Assembly (NCBI GenBank): GCA_947096075.1
Contig: CAMUQE010000037.1
Location: 1 to 14,140, forward strand
Direction of reading: 5' to 3'
From: Veillonella parvula
Lineage (GTDB): Bacteria; Bacillota; Negativicutes; Veillonellales; Veillonellaceae
Length of the DNA: 14,140 nucleotides
Shown here: piece after piece, positions 1-5,790 of the stretch
Layout: the number at the start of each line of letters is the position of its first letter
Numbering within the stretch: the first letter of the stretch is position 1
The notes under the pieces: generated by a model
What the model saw: only the letters and a program-made list of their open reading frames with translations
Told to the model about the DNA's origin: nothing
Database searches by the model: none
Made by a program: the position numbers and the translations under genes

Positions 1-65
1 CATTTACTTAACAATATTAAAATTTTTAATGACCTTTGCTTTATCATATCAATCATAAGTACATG

Positions 66-109
66 AAAAAAAGGCTGTAATAACGAATTATCGTCATTAC
101 AGCCTTTTT
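66..109 (-). terminator. Terminator after flavodoxin gene
   Basis: A stem GGCTGTAAT (73-81 on plus) pairs with ATTACAGCC (96-104). It extends inward by four more pairs including one G-U, and is flanked by A7 on one side and T5 on the other. Read on the minus strand it ends in a run of seven T, as expected for intrinsic termination of the flavodoxin operon. The flanking A and T runs mean it could also work in the other direction. The remaining bases 1-65 hold no feature I can support; a CAT at 1-3 could be the start of a further minus-strand gene but has no visible SD. Confidence 0.9.
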
Positions 110-149
110 ATTATTAACTATTAGTATTTATTTAGTAGTTGAAATCAAA

Positions 150-569
150 TTAAGCATTTGCTAATGTTTTACCTAATTCTTGGCATTGTGCATTACCATC
201 ATCATCAGGTTCGCCCAAGATTGCTACGCCATCAGCCACTAATTCGCCACCAGCATCTTTAATTCGAGTGCCCCAATCTTCCAACCAAGTGCCACCCCAA
301 CCATAGGAGCCAAAGATCGCTATTTTTTTACCACTCAACTTGCCTTCTAGTTCAGTGTAGAATGGTTCAAATTCGCCTTCTTCTAATTGTTCTGCACCCA
401 TATCAGCACAGCCAAGAGCTAATTTTTCATAAGCTGCTGCTTCATCAACAGATACTTCAGAAACGGATTTTACTTCAACTTCTTGACCTGCAGCTTTAAT
501 ACCTTCAGCTACTTCATAAGCCATGCGTTCTGTATTGCCTGTACCGGACCAAAAAATTACACCAATCAT
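150..569 (-). CDS. Short-chain flavodoxin
   Basis: This is a 139-aa flavodoxin, a soluble cytoplasmic FMN protein that carries low-potential electrons, often in place of ferredoxin. The FMN phosphate loop SGTGNTE is at residues 8-14 near the end of the first beta strand. The second flavin-stacking loop, FGSYGWGGTW, is around residues 86-95. Length and sequence match the Megasphaera elsdenii/Clostridium short-chain type (about 137-138 aa). The ATG at 569 is preceded by a strong AGGAGGT five bases upstream, and that SD overlaps the stop codon of the DUF3793 gene, so the two genes form an operon with 10 bases between them. Flavodoxins are commonly induced when iron is short. That would suit a regulated promoter upstream, but no Fur site can be proved here. 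Confidence 0.95.
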   Translation of the reverse strand: MIGVIFWSGTGNTERMAYEVAEGIKAAGQEVEVKSVSEVSVDEAAAYEKLALGCADMGAEQLEEGEFEPFYTELEGKLSGKKIAIFGSYGWGGTWLEDWGTRIKDAGGELVADGVAILGEPDDDGNAQCQELGKTLANA

Positions 570-579
570 CTTGTACCTC

Positions 580-1146
580 CTAGGCCGTTCTTGCGACCAA
601 TGAACTAAATGTTTTTCCCAACATCAATTGAGTTTGACAAAATTCACGACATGCTTTGTAACACAAGAAAGAGCGTTGCGCATTTACCACATCATGGTAA
701 ACCTTCCACTCTCCGCACATTCGGTATCCTCCACCACGATAAGAAATAAAACATTTCACATCCTTTAATGGGTAACCTAAAAAAATGCCGATTTCATGTG
801 GAAACTCAATGCTTACTTCCATACGATATCTAAGATGTTCAAGCATCTCCATAATGCTCATTCGATCATGATAACCGTAGGCTTTCAAAAATAACATCAC
901 CGCAGGTTGCCGTACATAGTCTCTTAATTGCTTCTCACGGAATACCAATAATAGTCTTCGCGCTTTACAACGACATAATTCAAAGAAGAACAATCCTTTT
1001 TCATTGAACGCTTTATTATACTCTATCAATACAAATTGGATTTGTTCATTCATGTCCCGTGGAATAGAAACCAAGTTCGATAGCTTAATACCTCGAATTG
1101 CCGGTGCACAATGATATCCAATGATATGGTCAATTGAATTCATCAT
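580..1146 (-). CDS. DUF3793 family protein
   Basis: The protein has 188 aa from the ATG at 1146 and belongs to the DUF3793 family, whose function is unknown. Recognisable family features are the N-terminal YHCAPAIRGIKLSNL stretch and the C-terminal HEIGIFLGYPLKDVKCFI block, followed by a GEWKVY segment and an AxRSFxxYKxCxxxF segment. It has several cysteines, no signal peptide and no membrane segment, so it is probably cytoplasmic. Three starts are possible: GTG at 1167, or the adjacent ATGs at 1146 and 1143. I chose 1146 because family members begin just before the YHCAP motif, but the best SD (GAGGT at 1179-1183) is too far upstream, so the start is uncertain. The gene sits directly upstream of the flavodoxin, an association I recall from other anaerobic Firmicutes. 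A role in flavodoxin or iron-linked redox is only an inference. Confidence 0.85.
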   Translation of the reverse strand: MMNSIDHIIGYHCAPAIRGIKLSNLVSIPRDMNEQIQFVLIEYNKAFNEKGLFFFELCRCKARRLLLVFREKQLRDYVRQPAVMLFLKAYGYHDRMSIMEMLEHLRYRMEVSIEFPHEIGIFLGYPLKDVKCFISYRGGGYRMCGEWKVYHDVVNAQRSFLCYKACREFCQTQLMLGKTFSSLVARTA

Positions 1147-1174
1147 AATAGTACCTGCCTGTTGCACATCGTTA

Positions 1175-1199
1175 GAATTACCTCTAATGAGAATAATTC
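1175..1199 (-). promoter_or_regulatory. Leader hairpin near DUF3793 SD
   Basis: On the minus strand GAATTA (1194-1199) pairs with TAATTC (1175-1180). An inner CTC/GAG pair closes an ATTA loop, with a small internal bulge. It would lie within a few bases of the predicted mRNA 5' end and contains the GAGGT that could serve as SD for the GTG start. It could be a 5'-stabilising hairpin, an SD-masking element or a DNA operator; the sequence does not decide between these. Confidence 0.4.
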
Positions 1200-1209
1200 C
1201 TATAGGCTC

Positions 1210-1238
1210 ATAGTACTCTTGATGAGAAAAATTGTCAA
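1210..1238 (-). promoter_or_regulatory. Sigma-70 promoter of DUF3793-flavodoxin operon
   Basis: The -35 is a perfect TTGACA (1233-1238) and the -10 is TACTAT (1210-1215), separated by exactly 17 bp. The start of transcription is expected near 1203, leaving a leader of about 57 bases before the ATG at 1146. It is one of the two strongest promoters in the window. Confidence 0.85.
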
Positions 1239-1271
1239 GAATAATTGATATATATTTTCAATAATTATTTA

Positions 1272-1904
1272 TTATTTGGTATGTAATAAACCTTTAACTT
1301 TAGGGAATACAACACTATCATTAGCTTCATCAACAGCGATTAAATGAGCATTTGGTCCTGTATATTTATCTTCAGAAATACTAATATGTAATATCTCATT
1401 ATAAGAATTATTATTAGCTACACTTTTATATTTCAATGTGCCTTCATAGGCATTGCCTTGTTTTACTAATGGATTTATTACCGTAAAAGTGCCAAGCGCA
1501 GGGCTCTCACCCTTGTTAATAGCAGCGGCCAATGCACCAATTGAGGAAGAATCTGTATTCATATGTTTTGCTTCACTCATACGACCAGATAATTGTTTAC
1601 CTAATACAACATTAGCATAAACAGCATATCGCATTTCGTTTTCTGTTTTAATATTTAATGTATATACATCTGCAGAAGATACACCTGCTTCAAGAAGTAC
1701 AGATTTAACGTCTTTTTTCCCTTCCCCTGCAAATAATGCTTTAGGATTGTTTTGATACATAGTAACACCTTCAGGCAATTTAACACCTTGATATGTTACA
1801 GTTTGACTTCTACTTAAAATGGACTTGATATTTGCTGCAGAACCCGTAGCTGGCACAGATGCCAACACAGCCGCTGCCGTAGCAAGTAATACTAATTTCT
1901 TCAT
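1272..1904 (-). CDS. Secreted protein of unknown function
   Basis: I do not recognise a family. From the ATG at 1904 the product is 210 aa. It begins with a classical Sec signal peptide: MKKL, a hydrophobic stretch LVLLATAAAVLASV, then PATGSA, with cleavage likely after residue 23 or 24. There is no lipobox cysteine and no cysteine at all in the mature chain. The mature part is rich in K, N, S and V with short beta-like segments and no obvious repeat, so it is probably a soluble or surface-associated exported protein. The ATG at 1904 is preferred over one 13 codons upstream because GAGG lies seven bases before it and the signal peptide then starts properly. The gene stands alone between the glnS terminator and the DUF3793 promoter. 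I found no convincing promoter. Confidence 0.8.
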   Translation of the reverse strand: MKKLVLLATAAAVLASVPATGSAANIKSILSRSQTVTYQGVKLPEGVTMYQNNPKALFAGEGKKDVKSVLLEAGVSSADVYTLNIKTENEMRYAVYANVVLGKQLSGRMSEAKHMNTDSSSIGALAAAINKGESPALGTFTVINPLVKQGNAYEGTLKYKSVANNNSYNEILHISISEDKYTGPNAHLIAVDEANDSVVFPKVKGLLHTK

Positions 1905-1961
1905 ATTTTTCCTCATCAAAGCTTTAATATAATAAGCTAGCAATACAACATCTAGGGATTA

Positions 1962-1978
1962 AAGCCAAACAATGGCTT
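1962..1978 (-). other. Small intergenic hairpin
   Basis: AAGCCA and TGGCTT form a perfect 6-bp stem with a 5-base loop, followed on the minus strand by TTT. It lies 58 bases upstream of the secreted-protein start. It may be a weak terminator or leader element, or chance. Confidence 0.25.
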
Positions 1979-2027
1979 AGGCTATTCTAAACATCTATTG
2001 TCATTAAAGTATTTATAGTAATAACCC

Positions 2028-2069
2028 AGTGTTAAAGAACCGCCCACCAAGGAGCGGTTCTTTAACACT
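2028..2069 (-). terminator. Terminator hairpin after glnS
   Basis: A perfect 16-bp inverted repeat (2028-2043 with 2054-2069) has a 10-base loop and a GC-rich core GAACCGC/GCGGTTC flanked by AAA and TTT. It lies 25 bases after the glnS stop. There is no separate T run beyond the full stem, but the upper part (AAAGAACCGC...GCGGTTCTTT) has the form of an intrinsic terminator with its own U-rich tail. Confidence 0.8.
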
Positions 2070-2094
2070 ATAGTAATATAAAATAAGCGTTATA

Positions 2095-3783
2095 TTATTT
2101 CTTTTGTGCCTTAGCCCAACTATCGCGTAAACCAACAATACGGTTCATCACAATATGGTCTGAAGTACTGTCTTTATCAGTTACAAAGTAACCTTGACGC
2201 AAGAATTGGAAATGATCACCTGGTACAGTTGTAGCAAGACTTGCTTCACCTTTACTGTTGAATACTTGCAAGGACTCATGATTAAAATCACCTAAGAAGT
2301 CTTTACCATCGGAATCGTCTTTAAGCAAGTAATCATACAAACGGCATTCGATATCTACTGCAGTAGATGCTTCAACCCAATGCAATGTGCCTTTAACCTT
2401 ACGTGTACAACCGCTACCACTCTTAGTTTCAGGATCATATGTACAGTGAATTTCTGTAATATTGCCATTTTCATCTTTGATAACATCAGTACATGTAATG
2501 AAGTAAGCTCCTTTCAGGCGTACTTCTTTACCTGGTGCTAAACGGAAGAATTTCTTAACTGGTTCTTCCATAAAGTCACTTCGTTCGATGTAGATTTCAC
2601 GACCAAATACAACTTCACGGTTACCAAGCTCTTCATTCTCAGGATTATTTTCAACTGTGCAAAGTTCAGTTTGTCCTTCTGGATAGTTAGTAATGACCAC
2701 TTTTACAGGATCAACAACAACCATAGGGCGTTTAGCTTTAAGTTTCAAGTCCTCTCGAATACAGAACTCAAGCAAAGCAATATCTACAACGCTGTCAGCT
2801 TTAGCTACGCCAATACGATCACAGAAGTCACGAATAGATTCTGGAGTATACCCACGACGGCGCAAACCTGAAATAGTTGGCATACGAGGATCATCCCAAC
2901 CAGCTACCAGACCAGCTTCAACAAGAGCACGCAATTTACGTTTAGACATAACCATTTTAGTTACATTTAAGCGAGCAAACTCAATTTGTTGTGGAATTTC
3001 AGTATCATCCCAATCCTCTAGCACCCAATCATATAATGGCCGGTGAACTTCAAATTCCAATGTACAAATAGAATGCGTAATGCGTTCAATAGCATCTTCA
3101 ATAGGATGGGCAAAATCATACATAGGGTAAATTTTCCACTCATTACCCGTATTATGATGCTCAGTATTTACAATACGATAAATAACAGGATCACGCATTA
3201 CGATATTAGGATGCGCCATATCGATTTTTGCACGCAATACCTTTTCTCCATCTTTATACTTGCCAGCCTTCATTTCTTCGAAGAGTGCCAAGTTTTCTTC
3301 TACACTACGATCACGGTATGGACTATTGACACCAGGAGTAGAGAAATCGCCGCGATTTTGTTTAATTTCATCTGCAGTTTGATCATCTACATAAGCCTTG
3401 CCAAGGGTGATTAATTTCTTAGCATACTCATACATTTGGTCAAAATAATCAGATGCATAACGTGGTTGTTCATTCCAATCAAATCCAAGCCATTTAACAT
3501 CTTCCATGATGGAGTTTACATATTCGACATCTTCTTTTACAGGATTTGTATCATCAAAGCGAAGATTTGTTAAGCCATTGTATTGTTTACCAATACCAAA
3601 GTTGAGGCAAATAGATTTAGCATGTCCAATATGCAAGTAACCATTTGGTTCTGGTGGAAAGCGAGTCAATACACGGCCACCGTATTTGCCAGTTTCGTTA
3701 TCTTTGTTGATAATAGCTTCAATAAAGTTAACAGATACAACTTCTTCAGGAGCTACACTTTTTTCAATGTCTTTATGTTCCAA
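2095..3783 (-). CDS. glnS: Glutaminyl-tRNA synthetase
   Basis: This cytoplasmic class I aminoacyl-tRNA synthetase charges tRNA-Gln with glutamine. The product is 562 aa, the usual size. The Rossmann-fold HIGH signature is visible as PEPNGYLHIGHAKS near residue 50. The KMSKS counterpart is VMSKRKL in the middle of the protein. The anticodon-binding beta-barrel region follows and ends in a segment typical of GlnRS. The longest frame opens with ATG at 3798, but that codon overlaps the SD itself and has no SD of its own. GGAGGT at 3791-3796 is spaced seven bases from TTG at 3783, so I take TTG as the true start. The hydroxyacid dehydrogenase gene lies upstream with a gap of about 80 bases and no terminator. 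No T-box leader fits in that gap. Confidence 0.96.
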   Translation of the reverse strand: MEHKDIEKSVAPEEVVSVNFIEAIINKDNETGKYGGRVLTRFPPEPNGYLHIGHAKSICLNFGIGKQYNGLTNLRFDDTNPVKEDVEYVNSIMEDVKWLGFDWNEQPRYASDYFDQMYEYAKKLITLGKAYVDDQTADEIKQNRGDFSTPGVNSPYRDRSVEENLALFEEMKAGKYKDGEKVLRAKIDMAHPNIVMRDPVIYRIVNTEHHNTGNEWKIYPMYDFAHPIEDAIERITHSICTLEFEVHRPLYDWVLEDWDDTEIPQQIEFARLNVTKMVMSKRKLRALVEAGLVAGWDDPRMPTISGLRRRGYTPESIRDFCDRIGVAKADSVVDIALLEFCIREDLKLKAKRPMVVVDPVKVVITNYPEGQTELCTVENNPENEELGNREVVFGREIYIERSDFMEEPVKKFFRLAPGKEVRLKGAYFITCTDVIKDENGNITEIHCTYDPETKSGSGCTRKVKGTLHWVEASTAVDIECRLYDYLLKDDSDGKDFLGDFNHESLQVFNSKGEASLATTVPGDHFQFLRQGYFVTDKDSTSDHIVMNRIVGLRDSWAKAQKK

Positions 3784-3815
3784 CGTTCTTACCTCCATAG
3801 GAAAAATATTCTTTT

Positions 3816-3824
3816 ATTTTACCA
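3816..3824 (-). promoter_or_regulatory. Possible extended -10 promoter of glnS
   Basis: TGGTAAAAT on the minus strand is an extended -10 (TGN plus TAAAAT). There is no clear -35. Transcription from about 3809 would give a leader of about 25 bases carrying the SD for the TTG start but almost no leader for the upstream ATG, which supports the TTG choice. Confidence 0.45.
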
Positions 3825-3865
3825 TATTTTGTATAAAACCGCATATCTTTTAATGTCTTGCACTT

Positions 3866-4915
3866 TTAGTCGAAATCAGTTAAATCAACCCCAGCCTTTT
3901 TAAGCTCTTCTAGCGCAGACTCTACATCCATTTGAGGTTTCTTATAATTTACTTCTTCATTCACACATGTTTTTAACGGTTTCTTATGAACGCCGGCAAT
4001 AATATTATCCGCTGTCAAAATAGACATGTCATAACGAGTTCTATCTGTGTAAGAGCCAATATGTGGTACAATGAGGCAATTTTCTACATCTAATAATGGA
4101 TGATCTACTGGTAATGGTTCTGGATCCGTTACATCAAGAGCTGCATAATCGATTTCACCCGTTTTAAGGGCATTGATAAGTGCCTCTGTATCTACTATAG
4201 GTCCACGACCAACATTAACAAATAAAGCGGTATTCTTCATTTTCTTGAAGAATGCCTCGTCACACATATGATATGTTTCATCTGTTAATGGAGCCATAAC
4301 GCATACTACATCACTAATGGCTAATAAATCATCTAACTCCATATAAGTAGTCTTATGAATCTTATCATCCAAACGTTGGTTACGATTATGATATACAACA
4401 GTCATACCAAATGCACGAGCACGACGAGAAATAGATACACCGATAGCCCCCATGCCGATGATACCAAGAGTACGACGACTCAAATCAAAGCCTTTAATAT
4501 TAGAAGGTCTTTGAGCCCAACGACCGTCTTTTACAAAGTTAGCATTTTCTATAATACGACGACTAGCCGTGGCAATCAACGTAAATGCAAGTTCTGCTAC
4601 CGTTTCATTGAGAACACCTGGCGTATTGCCATAAGGAATACCTGCCGCTGTTAGTTCATCAATATTTACATTATCATAACCTACGGCCGCTTGTGCTATA
4701 ACCTTTAAATTTGGCGCATTCTTTACAAGATCACCATCTACATCTAAAGGTCGTACACACCACAAACCATCCGCATCAATGAGCCATTCCTTCAGTACCT
4801 CACGAGGCATCACTGTTTTTTCAGTCCATTGGCGCACATCTACATGCTCTTTTAAATATGCAATCGCATCTTTGCGAACCAGTCCATTTACTACTACTAG
4901 AGGTTTCTTTTCCAT
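3866..4915 (-). CDS. D-2-hydroxyacid dehydrogenase (glyoxylate/hydroxypyruvate reductase-like)
   Basis: This 349-aa NAD(P)-dependent oxidoreductase of the D-isomer-specific 2-hydroxyacid dehydrogenase family is cytoplasmic and interconverts 2-oxoacids and D-2-hydroxyacids. The dinucleotide-binding motif GIIGMGAIG is at residues 151-159. The catalytic triad is visible as Arg237 (NVGRGPIVD), Glu266 (DPEPLPVDHPLL) and His285 (VPHIGSYT). There is no C-terminal ACT domain, so it is not the long form of SerA. The HNRN after the second beta strand (residues 176-179) would fit NADPH-using glyoxylate/hydroxypyruvate reductases, but substrate cannot be fixed from sequence alone. The ATG at 4915 has GGGAGGG six bases upstream. 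Possible cotranscription with glnS downstream would be incidental rather than functional. Confidence 0.9.
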   Translation of the reverse strand: MEKKPLVVVNGLVRKDAIAYLKEHVDVRQWTEKTVMPREVLKEWLIDADGLWCVRPLDVDGDLVKNAPNLKVIAQAAVGYDNVNIDELTAAGIPYGNTPGVLNETVAELAFTLIATASRRIIENANFVKDGRWAQRPSNIKGFDLSRRTLGIIGMGAIGVSISRRARAFGMTVVYHNRNQRLDDKIHKTTYMELDDLLAISDVVCVMAPLTDETYHMCDEAFFKKMKNTALFVNVGRGPIVDTEALINALKTGEIDYAALDVTDPEPLPVDHPLLDVENCLIVPHIGSYTDRTRYDMSILTADNIIAGVHKKPLKTCVNEEVNYKKPQMDVESALEELKKAGVDLTDFD

Positions 4916-4956
4916 GTATATCCCTCCCTAAAAAATTCTATATATTATAATTATAT

Positions 4957-4984
4957 TTTATACTAGAAAGCTAACGTAATACAA
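4957..4984 (-). promoter_or_regulatory. Probable promoter of hydroxyacid dehydrogenase gene
   Basis: TTGTAT (4979-4984) and TATAAA (4957-4962) are separated by 16 bp, about 40 bases before the ATG. The -35 sits immediately after the T run of the mscL terminator. Confidence 0.5.
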
Positions 4985-4985
4985 C

Positions 4986-5018
4986 AAAAAGGAGTAAGGT
5001 CAAAACCTCACTCCTTTT
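4986..5018 (-). terminator. Terminator after mscL
   Basis: AAAAGGAGT (4987-4995) pairs with ACTCCTTTT (5010-5018). One mismatch follows, then AGGT/ACCT around a 4-base loop. On the minus strand the stem ends in T5. It lies 20 bases after the mscL stop. Confidence 0.85.
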
Positions 5019-5038
5019 ATGTATAATTTAAATTTGAA

Positions 5039-5506
5039 CTAGTTCAAATCTGCAGTACAGTTAGGGCATTTAACCGCATTGATATTGATTTCAGATTTAC
5101 AGAATTGACATTCTTTCGTTGCAGGTGCTTCTGCAACTTCCTCTTCTTTCGCAGATTTCATCATTTTAGCCAAACCACGAACCATCAAGAATACAACAAA
5201 TGCCAAAATCAAGAATTGAATCAAATCAGTAATAAATGTACCATATGGCAATACAGATCCAGCTGCACGAGCTGTAGCAATATCAGCACCAGCCATGAAT
5301 GCATCTTTAGAACCTGTGCTCAATGGCAAGTACAAATTACTAAAATCAATACCACCTGTGAATACACTGAGAACAGGCATAAATAGGTTGTTTACAACAG
5401 AATTAACCAATGCTGTGAAAGCAGCACCAATAATCATACCAATAGCTAGGTCCATCATATTGCCTTTGAAAGCAAATGCTTTAAAGTCGTTTAAAAAGTC
5501 TTTCAT
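5039..5506 (-). CDS. mscL: Large-conductance mechanosensitive channel with zinc-ribbon tail
   Basis: MscL is an inner-membrane homopentamer that opens under membrane tension to release solutes during hypo-osmotic shock. The N-terminal amphipathic MKDFLNDFKAFAFKGN helix is followed by TM1 (about residues 17-45, DLAIGMIIGAAFTALVNSVVNN), an extracytoplasmic loop (about 46-90) and TM2 (about 91-113). A charged linker KSAKEEEVAEAP follows. After this the protein carries a CxxC-x10-CxxC motif (Cys133, 136, 147, 150) typical of a zinc ribbon, making it 155 aa against about 136 for E. coli MscL. The start at 5506 is chosen over an ATG 13 codons upstream because the canonical MscL N terminus begins here and AGGAG lies eight bases before it. 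The gene is monocistronic, with a strong promoter and its own terminator. Confidence 0.95.
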   Translation of the reverse strand: MKDFLNDFKAFAFKGNMMDLAIGMIIGAAFTALVNSVVNNLFMPVLSVFTGGIDFSNLYLPLSTGSKDAFMAGADIATARAAGSVLPYGTFITDLIQFLILAFVVFLMVRGLAKMMKSAKEEEVAEAPATKECQFCKSEININAVKCPNCTADLN

Positions 5507-5556
5507 TTTTATACTCCTAGATACGTTTAATTGAGAATGCATCAATAACAGTACTA

Positions 5557-5585
5557 ATCATAAAATAAACATAAAAGGATGTCAA
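5557..5585 (-). promoter_or_regulatory. Sigma-70 promoter of mscL
   Basis: Perfect -35 TTGACA (5580-5585), 17-bp spacer and -10 TATGAT (5557-5562), preceded by AT-rich DNA. Predicted leader is about 45 bases. The rest of the gap, 5586-5716, is AT-rich with no gene I can support. Confidence 0.88.
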
Positions 5586-5716
5586 GAAATTTCGATGTAG
5601 TTTTTAAAATTTAGTTAATATAGTCTTTCATAATTCTATCTATTATTGTAATAAATCTCTTATTATGCGTATTTTTTACACCATATTTCCTATGCCTACA
5701 CTCTAAAACGCTATGT

Positions 5717-5723
5717 ACCTCCT
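5717..5723 (-). other. Orphan Shine-Dalgarno-like site
   Basis: The minus strand reads AGGAGGT just past the T run of the OLD-gene terminator. No start codon with an open frame follows at a suitable distance (the next bases are ACATAGCGTTTTAG). It may be the remains of a lost gene, or chance. Confidence 0.3.
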
Positions 5724-5761
5724 AAAAAATAGAGTCTAACAAAACTTTGGTTAGACTCTAT
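5724..5761 (-). terminator. Terminator after OLD nuclease gene
   Basis: A perfect 12-bp stem (5729-5740 with 5750-5761), 9-base loop and a run of six T on the minus strand. It lies 29 bases after the stop codon. Confidence 0.92.
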
Positions 5762-5790
5762 TAATTAGATGTAATAATGCATTGCTCCTA

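Noticed and set aside
1..60. Start of a further minus-strand gene at the left edge (CAT at 1-3)
   Set aside because: Only the start codon would be inside the window and no SD or clear promoter supports it.
2671..3414. Several plus-strand open frames
   Set aside because: All are antisense to glnS, with low-complexity, coding-unlike composition.
3784..3865. T-box riboswitch before glnS
   Set aside because: The gap is only about 80 bases, too short for a T-box, with no specifier stem or antiterminator.
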